Assembly (NCBI GenBank): GCA_033239005.1
Contig: BSQZ01000011.1
Coordinates: 2,264,001-2,328,000, forward strand
Source of the DNA: Lamellibrachia satsuma
Lineage: Eukaryota; Annelida; Polychaeta; Sabellida; Siboglinidae
DNA length: 64,000 nt
Direction of reading: 5' to 3'
The first letter of the stretch is position 1. Each line of letters begins with the position of its first letter. The notes under the pieces were generated by a model. It did no database searches, had not been told where the DNA came from, and was given only the letters and a program-made list of their open reading frames with translations. Positions 44,078 through 56,044 of this stretch are shown one piece after another. The translations under genes were made by a program, and so were the position numbers.

Positions 44078-46844
44078 CACGAGTATACATGTGGTAGATA
44101 TATGTGGAGAAGCTTGGTGACTGTAGGTGACCATTTTCATGGTTATTTGGAGTGCAGGGCTATGGTGTGAAAGTACTCATTATGAAATCATGTTGTGGCT
44201 GTTGGAGCCAATACTGTGGAAGTTTTTTGGTTTGTTTGAATACGCTTTCTTTAGTTTAGACTTTCCTTGGCTTTATGCTACAACAATCTTTGAATGACAT
44301 GACGATCAACATAGTTGCCAACTCTTCTGTTCTTCCCATATTTTTTCTGTTTTCTAAGTCTGAGTACAGAAATCTGTATGTACCCATCATTTTTTGTTTT
44401 CTGAAAAGTTCTGCTCAATAATTTTTATTTGGCAACAGTTGACTTTTGTGCTAACCGACCAGCGACCTACTCCCCACATATATAGAATGAGCAGGTGATC
44501 TGTATGCATAGGCAATAATGTCAACATTTCATCAACTTTTCACGTCGGCCAGAATCACGTCCCCGATGCTTGTGCGCAACAAAAATGTCGTTCGGGAGCT
44601 TCATTCGACGTTCCATTGCAGTTGATGCACTTTACTCTGAGAATCGCACTGCAGCCCTTTTTCTGGTACAGGATTTCACAAAAATCACTCTTTCGACTGC
44701 CAGGGCGACTCCCGTGCATATACGAGGATGCGGTCTGCAGTTTCCTGTTGGCACTGATATCGGCTACAGGACGCGTGCGACCGCATCTTGATATCTCAAG
44801 GAAAAAAGGGCAGTTGGTCATTCGTTTTCCCCGGAGAAACCCTGGCTGTGCGCCGCCAACGCAAGGCAGCTCAAGTGCCCAACTAATGGGTTGTTGAACA
44901 CTGAAAAGTGAAAGCGTGTGCGTGCGTGCGTGCGTGCGTGCGTGCATGCATGTGTAGAATGAACATTTTTAAAAAGCTAAAGAATAATGAGATTGAGAGC
45001 CTGGACATTCTTAGAAGTTTCAGTACTCGCATAAAGTAGGCTTGTTCTGTATTTTTTAAGATAAGTGACATGAACTGGTCCTGTAGTACTTGTACTTGCG
45101 GACCTGCCTAGAAAATCACTGTTGTGAATTTGCTGAGAAAGTGTCCTTTTACTGTTTTAGCCTATCAAAAGACTGTTTTATTGAATGTTAATTTGAATTG
45201 TGTGCATTCTTTCAGCTAGTAAAAGGTATCGGGAAATTGAATCTTGAGTGTTGTAAATGACATTTTTTCTGTGCCTGCTGACCCTTTAACCCACCCCCAC
45301 CAAATATTCTGTTTGGGGGTTTCTAAAGGTTGGCAGCTATGAATCAAACACAGATATGTATGTAGAGTGGTTAATGCTCTTTAAAGTTTAAACTGTGCCA
45401 GTCAGTTGTAATAATTGATTAAATGTATCTACATTGATTATAGGCAAATGTTAGGAGATGAGGTGGGAAGTTGGAAGTTGGTCCTAACAATTGGGAGGTT
45501 GGCTTAAAAATAGATGGGAGCTGATATTTGTGGAAGGTGAGAGGTGGGAGATGGGAGGTGAGATTGGTGGAAGGTAGGAGATGAGATTGATTGGTGGAAT
45601 GTGGGAGGTGAGATTGGTGGGAGATGGGAGGTGGTGTCTCAAAATTGGCCCCAAAAACATTGGAGGTTGCGGCCCCTGGCACACAGCCTCAATCTTGTAG
45701 AGTGGTGAATGTGATATAAATAATTAAACTATGCTAGTCAATTGTGACAATTTAATAAATGAACAACGATTATAAGCAAATATGTATGTGGAAGAATTGT
45801 TTCCAGTAAGTGTATTGCAAGTAGTGGTGGGTTAATTTTTTTAATGAACTCAAATTTATTAAATGAATTATTGTTATCAGAAAGGGTTATTTAATTAGTT
45901 AGCTGTACTACCAGAAGATGTCAATTTAATTTAATAGACAAAACTACCAATTAAAGCCCCATCCTCAACTGATTTAGCCTATCACGAATGCGTACATTGT
46001 CCAAATATGTAGTGTGTGAATGGTTTAGTAACATCTGCAGTCGATTTAATAAAAAAATTGTACTTTTGTTCAAATCACCAAAAGAATTGACTTCAGTCGT
46101 TAGATCTGGTAAGGCTCAAAATACCGGATATTCCAAATGTTAAGCATTTTGCGGATCAATGCCAATCATGGATGTGACTTCCATCCTCTTGCCAATCACA
46201 TGACAAAGTTATGAAATGTCACCAAGAGTGAAATTTGTGAGTTTTTAGCATTTATATTAATGTTTGACCAAACATTTAGTAATTTAAGTTTGTCTGATGA
46301 TTTCACACAAACTACTTACAAAAGTTACACAAGCGAGCTAGCGTGTTGCAGTGGATACTAGGTAGGTTTGAGATCTCGCAAATTTAATTTGAGATGAGAC
46401 TAACCCAAAAAATTTATTTAGGAGGGACCTTTAAGGACTTGCTATTACTGGGTAATTCAATGGTGATTTAAGTGATATAATTAATTAACTTTCAAAGTTA
46501 GTTGCCCAACATATGGTTGTACACTAACCTAAGCTTTCCTAAACCCAAGCTCATAATACCTGCTCTGTCTGGAAAACGGTGCCACAATTAATTCAAACTA
46601 TTGCACTTGAAAGTCAGGAGCATCAGTTTAGTTCCACAACATTCAGCAGATGGCACCGCATGTTCTGTATAAATGCCTCCAATACTCGTAATGGATTTAC
46701 CAGTAGTAGATGACTACTGTATGAGAAGTATTACTCACACTCCATAACCCATGGAGGCATCAGAAAATGGTACCTCCTATGTGCAGTGACTACATTCACC
46801 AGAGTACCCTGGGTATTCTAATGCCCCAACTATTGGATATGCAC
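44078..46844. other. No gene seen
   Basis: 44550-44900 is GC-richer and open in three frames for 70-130 codons without a recognisable domain. The rest is AT-rich with the purine-rich repeat at 45440-45665. Confidence 0.4.
45440..45665. repeat. Purine-rich GGGAGGTGAGATTGGTGG repeat
   Basis: Imperfect units of about 17 and 31 bp (GGTGGGAGATGGGAGGTGAG), G/A/T on the plus strand. Confidence 0.75.
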
Positions 46845-47092
46845 AATGTTGAAACACAGGGATTGAACATGGTACCTCACATAACCCAGAGATTGAACAT
46901 GGTACTTCCCATGGCCCAGAGATTGAACATGGCACCTCCCATGGCCCAGAGATTGAACATGGTACCTCCCATGACCCAGAGATTGAACATGGTACCTCAC
47001 ATGACCTAGAGATTGAACATGGTACCTGACATGACCCAGGGAATGAACATGGTACCTCCCATGGCCCAGAGATTGAACATGGTACCTCAGGG
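46845..47092. repeat. 30-bp satellite, array 1 (about 8 copies)
   Basis: Unit CCCAGAGATTGAACATGGTA plus CCTCCCATGG. The units contain KpnI (GGTACC) and often NcoI (CCATGG) sites. It is followed by ACTTGTCCC-rich sequence at 47110-47180. Confidence 0.95.
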
Positions 47093-48338
47093 TTCTACAC
47101 CAACTCCTAGAAGGCACTTGTCCTGTAAGACAAGTAGCGAGTCATACTTGTCCCACCAAAACTATACTTGTCCCACCTGAAAACTACAAAAGCAGTGAAT
47201 TGTTATGGCATTATATAACACCCACCTGGATGTATATATAATATCCAGGATGATGTTTCTAACAAATGATTTAATGCATTTTTTTAGCGTAGAAGGAAAA
47301 ATGCCAATAATTCTAAGAAACAAGATAGTGTTTGCCAACTCTTGTGTTAAAAAGTAATTCTGCAAAATTAAAATATTCTGACTGAAAGGAAATAACTGAA
47401 TTACAATGCACACTTACACACAATTTGTTCATGTTTACAAATAACAACTGCATATTTAGCAAGAACTATGCTATTCTACATGCAGCAAAGACTGCTAGCA
47501 CCTAGAATCTAGTATCACATAATACATTGATGATAGTCCAGTACAAAACTGGTAACAACAATATGCAACAAAATAAATGACTGTAAAAATTATTGCATTT
47601 ATAAAACAGAATAAATTAACCATTAATTATTGTGCTATTCATTATAAACTACTTAAACTGTGGATGCAATTAGACTAAATGACACTTCACAAGTCAAGTG
47701 ATAGTCACACAATAATACTGTTGCATGATCTTGCATGGCCACAAATTCACATCAGAAAAAAATTACTAGAACAGTAATGCTACTAAGAAAGAATTACTGT
47801 GAACAGGGGTGAGATTTTTCTGGTTTTTCCTGGATTTCCGGTATCTCCAGGGCTGAAAATATAATTTTTGTCATTCGTGTGAATCCGGTTTAAAAATCTA
47901 GGGGGGTATAGGGTGATCGTATTTTTCGTTTGTGGTTTTTGCTGGCGAACTCTACCCACGTGTTACTACTTACACGTTACTTCCCATTGACGTCAACGAA
48001 CATTTCTCCAACTATTTTCGATACGATCACTGATTGGATTAATATGCAGTGTGTTGGCGAGCTCCACCAATGGGATCATTTGAAAGAAACAAGACATGCA
48101 TCTGTGCATTTTGCCAATGGTCACCAAATGATCAGGAAAGGAATAAATCACTTCAGTTGAAAATCCGGTTCATCTATGCTCCATTGAAAGCCATCCACTC
48201 TTACAACCACACAAATGGCTCATAAAATATAATATAATTTTATCAGTTTCATGAATATTTTCTTGCCCCATCTATTAATTTGGTCAGAAATCGATTTTAA
48301 AATAGGATATTTTTCACTATACATGTATCCACTTGAAT

Positions 48339-49400
48339 CACCGAACAGTTGCTCACCGAACAGTTGCTCACCAAGGAATTGAAAATGCGGACAGTTGCTC
48401 ACCCTGTGTTAATGTCATTTGATATACAAAAAAATTAATGAGTAGGAATTGCGGAAACAGGGTTTTTTGAGGGAACTAACGTAAAAATGTAATTTCCCTT
48501 CCCCTGCAAGACAATAAATAAAATAAATGACAGTATCAACAACTTAATTCAACGATTCTTCCGCTTCTGTTACTATTAAAACGACCACCAAGAGGTACCA
48601 CATTTATCTTCATATATCTACATATATATTCTGTGGTATATATATGTATGTATATATATATATATATATATATATCCTGTGGTATAGTTTAAAAAAGGAC
48701 ACTTCCAGTTCCATGACGATAAAAATTAATTTCAAAGCGCAAATATATCAGCTTCACAGAAAGTCTGTTTGGCATCACGGTAATCGGTGTTGCTACTACA
48801 ACTGTCATTAATAAATTTTAGCATTACATAATGGATAAACTTAACTTTAATCCAATTTGACTTATCATTTTCTGTATTTATTATCATCTATGTTGATCAA
48901 AGCCTTGAGTAGTAGTATTTAATAGGATGGCTATTTGTACCTTCAGAGCGACGCCTTACGGACTTTTTGTGAAGCTCGTACAATGCGACGTAATGCCATA
49001 AAGTTAAATGTAGTTTTTTTATTTTGATCGTTATAATATATATCATTGTTATAATATATATCATTTTACACCCAGATGAAGCCAGCCACCAGTATCCAAG
49101 CGAAGTCATTCCTACCATTAGCCGACAGGTCACACAAGACCATTTTACCAGTTTAGGGAAGCCATTAATCACATTTTCAAATCAGCAATGATTTCTAATT
49201 CTACTGCGATGCCAAACAGACTTTCTGTGAAGCTAATATGTCGCGTTTTAAAATGAAATTCGTAAGGGTGAGCTGTTGCATTTTAAAATATTTGAATTTT
49301 CGAAAGGGTAAGCAACTGTCCGCTTTTTCATTTCCTTGGTGAACAACAGTCTGGTGAGCATTTGTTCGGTGAGCAAATGTCCGAGCACCATCCAATCGGG
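48339..49400. repeat. Inverted repeat inside the 47.8-50.2 kb element
   Basis: The left part carries CCGAACAGTTGCTCACC repeats and GCGGACAGTTGCTCACC (48339-48414) and then AGCTTCACAGAAAGTCTGTT (48750-48776). The right part (49200-49395) carries the reverse complements of both. A third, diverged copy of the second motif (ACGGACTTTTTGTGAAGCTC) lies at 48957-48977. It looks like a fold-back or composite element. Confidence 0.6.
48649..48674. repeat. Short (TA)n tract
   Basis: (TA)n between two copies of CTGTGGTATA (48630 and 48677). Confidence 0.85.
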
Positions 49401-50972
49401 GGCAGAAAACTCTAATTAGGGCTTACATTGACTCGTCTTCAGTTTTTTCTCTCAATTCATGATGACATCAAATTCAGAGTCTAATTTATATCTGAGGTTG
49501 TTTTCATATGTGTCCCACTCACTAATTCATTAAGAGTGTAACGCTAGAAGTCAAATTTTTAGCTTTTTCATGAGTATTTAGTTGGCAATAATATGCGCTA
49601 AATCTAATATGCATTTGTTTTATATCGTATTTTGAATGGAGGGTGATGGTGAGAGGATGAGGTCAAATATCATGTTACTTTAGTGGGAACAGGCTAATTA
49701 AAAAAAAATCGATTTGGCAAAATATTTTCAATTAAAATTAGAATCAAAATAAGAAGACTTAAGAATTTAGATTGTATTAAAATATAAAACTTACACATAT
49801 AGTGGCACCCAACTGTAAAAATGTTGATGACACTTGTTAAGCATGTTAAAAACCATGACCAGACCAGATGGATCAAGCAGTTTGTAGCGTAGCTGCTAAA
49901 GAATCCTGTAGGTTGACCCCAATTCCTCCCAATCTGAAATGTATTTTTTTTATAGAAAAGTCAATTTAAATTTTTCTCCTTGTGAGAGACGTGATTTTGA
50001 ATATTTTGTTTTGGCTCCAAAGTGTCTCAAAATTCCCCCCATAGCATTTTATTAAAACAATATCCTGGCAGATGTCCACCATACCACCTAACAGGAAGGG
50101 GTTACACCCTCCCCCACGTCAACCTTTGGCCGACACCCCCTCGCTTCTTTTGGGCCCTTACCATCTAGTCAAATTATTTCAGGGTTTTTCTCTTATACCT
50201 GTCACATCCCTGTGTGAAGAATAAATCTGACAGAACAAATCAGACACTTTCCACTAACATCCCACAATTTGATACATCCAACTCACATATCGGATTATAG
50301 CAAAATAATACGTACAAAATGTAGTTACTCATAAAAACTTGAAATATTGCAAAAACGAACTCATGCTTGCGTGTGTAGGGCTTAGGGTTGCTGCTGTAGC
50401 TATCAGCATACTTGCGTTAACATAACGGTGATATGGTTGTGCTACATTGCATTAATACGTAAAAAACATGCTTAGTACTATTAACTTTTGGCCATCGTGC
50501 CAAAGCCAAGTGGCGTTAAGTGACTAAGCTGGCGTTTGTTACGAACGCAATCTGTTTCTGACAATAGATTCAAATTTTTTTGTGTTCCCGTGTAGCAATA
50601 ATGTTATCAATTCAAAACATAAAACGGGCATGTTGTAAGGGATTTAAATGAGGAATGGTGACAGCGTTGCTGTCCTAGTGAGTAAGCTAGTTTCTAAAAT
50701 ACTACATGTGCCACCTGGTGACTACATTGGAAGTAGTCACATGGAAAGAAAGAGGCGATACGTGCGACATCGAACAAAATGATAAATTCCATTAAATGTT
50801 ATTTATTTTGGGCATTAACAAGTCAAAACCTTTCAGTCTTTTTACTAAGATGAACAGTACATGTTTTATATTGCAACATCATGAACTTGTCTGGTGGGAC
50901 AAGTGTCCAGGATTATGTACTTTTCCTACACTGGCACCTATACTTGTCCCGGACAAGCAGACAACCGTTAAT

Positions 50973-51677
50973 GTCGAGCCATGTACCTCCCATACCCAGG
51001 GATTGAATAAGGTACCTCCCATGGCCCAGATATTGAACATGCTACCTCCCATGGCCCAGATATTGAACATGCTACCTCCCATAACCCTGGGATTGAACAT
51101 GGTACCTCCCATGACCCAGATATTGAACATGCTACCTCCCATGGCCCAGATATTGAACATGCTACCTCCCATGGCCCAGATATTGAACATGCTACCTCCC
51201 ATAACCCTGGGGTTGAACATGGTACCTCCCATAACCCTGGGGTTGAACATGGTACCTCCCATGACCCAGATATTGAACATGCTACCTCCCATGGCCCAGA
51301 TATTGAACATGCTACCTCCCATGGCCCAGGGTTTGAACATGGTACCTCCCATGACCCTGGGATTGAACATGCTACCTCCCGTGGCCCAGATATTGAACAT
51401 GCTACCTCCCATGGCCAAGATATTGAACATGCTACCTCCCATGGCCCAGATATTGAACATGGTACCTCACATGACCCTGGGATTGAACATGGTACCTCCT
51501 ATACCCTGGGATTGAACATGGTACCTCACATGACCCTGGGATTGAACATGGTACCTCACATGACCCTGGGATTGAACATGGTACCTCACATGACCCTGGG
51601 ATTGAACATGGTACCTCCCATACCCAGGGATTGGACATGGAACCTCCCATGGCCCAGATATTGAACATGCTACCTTT
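50973..51677. repeat. 30-bp satellite, array 2 (about 23 copies)
   Basis: The same family as 46845-47092, with the variant CCCAGATATTGAACATGCTA plus CCTCCCATGG. It is preceded by ACTTGTCCC-type sequence (50884-50960). Both strands are open over about 200 codons because the unit is a multiple of three: LNMLPPMAQI on plus, MFNIWAMGGS on minus. Not a gene. Confidence 0.95.
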
Positions 51678-51937
51678 CGTCATATGACAGAATGATATTT
51701 TATCAATTTAGGTTACAAGACAGATTGAACAATTATCTAAATAGACTAATTACATTAATAGGAGTGTTGAGATTTCCATCTGTCATCTTTCTTTTTAATT
51801 AAATATATTGGCTGTGCCATCTGCCATACAGATTTTGCATTCAGCGAGGGACTTGGCTAATCGTTGTTGAATTGAACATTTCCTTCTGGTACATGGATGA
51901 AGTGATAGACAAATGTTAAATGCCTCGTCATGAACTT

Positions 51938-52316
51938 TGAAAGTTTATTTGGATTCAAGCTTCACGTCGAGAGTGGTGCAAACCTGAGCACGTTGCATGC
52001 CATGATGCTCAATGCTGCCCTGGATGCAGTTATAATAGATTGAGTACCCACATGTTGGTAAGATGAGATAATTAAAACGAGTACTGGTCACCACAGAGAA
52101 CTGTTCGATTCGATAGTAATTAGAGGTTGTGCTTTGTGGGTGAGTGTTGTGTTTCTGCTCGGCTTCAAGGCTTCCTTCCAGGCAAATGTTCTTGCTTCGG
52201 GCATTTGTTGAGTAGCACTGAATCTGAATAGTATATGCTGATAGACCAGTGAAAGAGAGATCGTCAGGGTAGTTATAGGTGAGTTGTTTCTCTTCTCGTT
52301 TAGAAGTTAGGTGTTA
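51938..52316 (-). CDS. Candidate terminal coding exon of an unidentified gene
   Basis: One minus-strand frame is open for about 125 codons. It includes YNYPDDLSFTGLSAYTIQIQ, CYSTNARSKNICLEGSLEAE, NYYRIEQFSVV, LPTCGYSIYYNCIQGS and ends DVKLESK before TAA at about 51938. The Cys pattern and composition look like a secreted or extracellular domain, but I recognise no family. An ATTAAA polyadenylation hexamer follows at about 51794-51799 (minus strand). The acceptor is not clear (cgag/AAG at about 52294 is a guess). A second minus frame is open for about 70 codons over part of it, so chance is possible. Confidence 0.3.
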
Positions 52317-53721
52317 TTTTGCTTAGTAATGCAAAGAATCGTGGCATTTTTGCTGTAGGTTATTTTAGTTGTTTGTGCAAGTTTAAAGGAAAACAAAAGT
52401 CATTTTTTGTGGCTCTGCATGTATGAGAGTTACTAAAAACCTAACCATTTGCAACAACAATTAAGAATGTCACACCAGTGGGTTACTAGGAAAACCTTGT
52501 TGAACGTGCAGCCCTTTAATTTCATGGAATGCACCATTTTGTTAGATAATCCTGCTTCGTAAGTGTCAGAGTCTAGCAAAATTCACTCTCCAAATGAAAA
52601 TATAACTGTATACACATATTCCTATGCTTGCCATTAGAATATGGCCATGCTGTTTACTTCAAACTAAAGTTATGTAACATATTTAGACCTGTGTTTACTA
52701 AACTAGTCTTCTTTCTGAGGAAATAGCATGTTTGTTTAAGACTTTGTGTTGGTTCTGCATATGTCAGACTCGGTTAATGTCACGCATAGTCTAGGTTACA
52801 CAATTTTCATAGAACTGCGCATGTACTTAACATTCACGCTGATTAACATGTCAGCCCTCAGTCAACTGGAGAAATGACTGGAGTCTCCCACTTTTAGAAA
52901 ACATTCGGAGCAAACCACTTATGTGATATTCTTGATTTTAGTGCAAAACCCCAAAACCATGATTTTTTTTCACTTTAATAGTTTGGAATCAAGATTTAAT
53001 CTTCAAGTATATGTAGTGCAATATTGCAAACACTTGAAGGAAAGTAGAATCATTTGAATTGGAAGAGATTAAGTGTCAGCCTGGTCTAGACCTGCCTGTG
53101 TAGGTTCAAGGGGTATAATACTATGAGTCAGTATGCGGTATGTATCACACCACTTACTAAAATAAAAAATTTACTGTAGGTCAACAAACATTAAAATTAC
53201 TTTATAATACACATTAAATGCAACTTCAGCTTTATACAATATATAGCAGTGTCCGAAATTAGCAAAAACATGAACTGGCCCGGATTTTATTGCCAGCCCA
53301 GGTGAGTTTGAACTGGCCCCAGAAAAAGGAATAAATTATAAGTATATGTAACAAAGCAAAGTTTTCTTGTGTAAAACTAAAACAGGCAGCTTTAAATTAC
53401 ATAAATAATCATTTAATAAATATAAACCATATCAAATATTTTTGTTCATTTCTTACAACTAGCAGATCAATAAAATAAAGTTATGTATTTAATAAACATT
53501 TCCATATGAATTTTATTTGTGAAACAATTACAATCGTTGAAAGTAACATTGTTTGATGCCAACGTTTCGCACGCACTGCCCTGCCCCTTGGACTGTCATG
53601 GGCAAAACTCTATGCTGTTCTCAATTCACTCCAAATCGAAGCCTCCAAAGTTCACTTTCACAGCCAAATATCACATTAATCAGAATGTCTTGACACATTA
53701 TATTGTCTGCCTCCTTAGTAT

Positions 53722-53795
53722 CACCAGCATGAAGTATACTGGCGTAATATCCTTAAAAAATGTTCGAACTCTACGATTCTCGCAACTTCCGCCAT
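53722..53795 (-). CDS. Candidate first coding exon (weak)
   Basis: On the minus strand an ATG in excellent context (CAAAGATGGCGG) reads MAEVARIVEFEHFLRILRQY then TSCW and a stop, with a donor-like CTG/gtgata just before the stop. It lies upstream, on the same strand, of the candidate terminal exon at 52316-51938. No homology recognised; the pairing is inference. Confidence 0.2.
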
Positions 53796-55274
53796 CTTTG
53801 CTTTGGTGTTTCCCCGGCATTCCCCAAGATACTGATGTCATTAAATGTGAATCATCCAATAGGCATCCATATTACAAATGCCAGCGGTTTCCCTTGCATG
53901 TGCGGACTTCACCTTTGCCTCACCATTGATCTGTCGCTGAAAAGGAAGTAGTTTGTCACAGTTGTGTTTTATAGTAAATTATACAAAAATTAGCATAGAC
54001 TAGTAAGTACTGTAATGTCCAACCCTAATACAGTCTAACTCAGTCATGGACGTCGGGGGGGACCGATAATTTTAAGTGAATCAGCAGGAAGCATTTTTAA
54101 TAGGCGGCTGCCGATAAAAAGGCCTGATTCGGTGAAGTTGTCATCTTTACTGTGATTAGTTAAATAGTATGATGTAATGGCCAATCAGTGAAACCGTATG
54201 AAATTTAATGTTCTGTTCTCCCAAAATATCAACGTGCTGACTGCTAATGTTCTATTGTGAAATGATAAACTCTTGATTAACTAAGCTATTCTGAATAACA
54301 GGAACTTAGATACTAGTGGAAATAAATAGCTGTTTTCATCCATATTTTTGGCGATATATGAATATCCTGTAGAGTTGTTCCCTGTCAAGATACCTTGATC
54401 TTTGTAAAGTTGATAGTCATTTCTATATATTATTCAGATGGTCTTGCAATGTGTCATGTTCTAAACATATACTGCAAACTCCCAAGACAGTTGGAATCCA
54501 AGAAATGGTAAACATGATGTATGTGTTTATAGTATACAGAGGAAAGCAACTAAAATTATTCCAGAACTGAGATATCTGCTCACTTCCAGTTCCATTTATT
54601 AAATTTGGGGGCAATAAATCAGAGCATTTAGGGCAGTTATTTGTAACTCCTGAAATTATAGCAAAGAAAATTAAGAAGATGAAAGATAATAAATCACCTG
54701 GAGTTGATGGGATACCACCAAAACTGCGAAATTGTTGAGCAAATTAGTACACCGCTTGCAAAAGTGTTTAACTTGTCACTAGAAGAAGTAATTCCTTCAG
54801 AATGGAAAGAAGCAAACATTACACCGCTATTTAAGAAAGGATCAAGGAACAAACCAGAAAATTACAGACCAATGAATTTAACATTAGTTGTATGTAAATT
54901 ACTCGAAACATTAATTAGAGACCACATGGTGGAATTCCTTGTAAAACATAAATTAATAAATACATCTCAACATGGGTTCCTAAAAGCAAGGTCATGTCTA
55001 ACAAAATTCTTGTTTTTTGGAAGAAATTACAAAGTGGGTAGATGATGGGTCACCAGTGGATGTTGTGTATTTAGATTTTCAGAAAGCTTTCAAGAAAGTG
55101 CCACATCAAAGACTTACTTAAACTAAAAGCCCATGGTATAGGTAATGATGTAATCAACTGGATAGAAAAGTGGCTTACACACAGAAGACAGAGACTAATA
55201 GTAGACAGTGAGTTTTTAAACTGGAAATCTGTTTTGAGTGGGATACCACAGGGATCAGTATTAGGACCTATACC

Positions 55275-55288
<14 letters not shown>

Positions 55289-55317
<29 letters not shown>
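55289..55317. repeat. (TA)n expansion inside the CR1 reverse transcriptase
   Basis: In the other copy this position reads TTTTTAATATATATAAATGA, encoding LIYIND. Here the TA run has grown by about 20 bp, breaking the frame. Confidence 0.9.
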
Positions 55318-55321
<4 letters not shown>

Positions 55322-55324
55322 TAT

Positions 55325-56044
55325 TTGGAAGATGACATATCTAGCAAAGTACTGAAATTTGCAGATGACACAAAAGTATTCAGAAAGGTTACTAATGATA
55401 CAGATAAACAAAGTTTACAGGATGATCTAGATAAATTAGTTAAATGGTCAGAACAATGGCAAATGTTATTCAATTTTGGGAAGTGTAAATACATACACAT
55501 AGGACATGGAAACATGGACGAAGGATTTAAAATGGGGGATGCTGTACTAGGTAGAACCACACAAGAAAAGGACTTAGGAGTAACATTTAGTGCTGACATG
55601 AAAGTTTCAGAGCAATGTGGGATTGCTGCTTTGAAGGGAAATCAAATTCTAGGGCTAATTAGGAGAACTATCACGTATAAGGAGAAACAGCTAATTGTAC
55701 CCCTGTACAAAGCAATAGTTAGACCACATTTGAAATATTGTATACAAGCATGGAGGCCGTATCGTAAGAAGGACATAGACAAGCTAGAAAGAATACAACG
55801 AAGAGCAACTAAAATTATTCCAGAATTGAGAGACCTTAGTTATGAAAGCTGCTTATTAAAATGTGGTTTGACAACACTAGAGACCAGGAGACTAAGAGGA
55901 GACCAAATAGAAGTGTTTAAAATAGTGAACGGTTATGAGGACGTTGACAGGAATATGTTCTTCAAACTTAAAGAAGGCAGTAGAACCAGAGGACACAAAG
56001 CAGCATTAGTTAAGGAACAGCGTAGTTTGGACATGAGAAAGTAG
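55325..56044 (+). pseudogene. CR1 reverse transcriptase C-terminal half (longest open part)
   Basis: A 239-codon open stretch within the younger CR1, from EDDISSKVLKFADDTKVFRK through KMGDAVLGRTTQEKDLGV, CIQAWRPYRKKDIDKLERIQ and the thumb-like region to SLDMRK. The stop at 56042 replaces a Tyr or Lys position of the family. No start of its own: it is a remnant. Confidence 0.85.

Larger units (their letters stand above)
47804..50212. mobile_element. Putative DNA transposon, 2.4 kb, with 6-bp target duplication
   Basis: The left end CAGGGGTGAGA and the right end (TCACATCCCTG, inverted CAGGGATGTGA) match at 9 of 11 positions and are flanked by TGTGAA on both sides (47798-47803, 50213-50218). 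No transposase was recognised inside. A second left-end-like sequence CAGGGGTGAGATTTAGCA occurs at 42548 without a visible partner. Superfamily unclear: hAT normally makes 8 bp. Confidence 0.45.

Noticed and set aside
44570..44897. Overlapping 70-130 codon ORFs on both strands
   Set aside because: Frames are open on both strands, show no domain, and have no clear splice sites or start context.
50796..51515. 239-codon plus ORF and 193-codon minus ORF
   Set aside because: Both strands are open because the 30-bp satellite unit is a multiple of three.
53247..53330. Possible hAT left end CAGTGTCCGAAATTAGCA
   Set aside because: No matching right end or target duplication found within reach.
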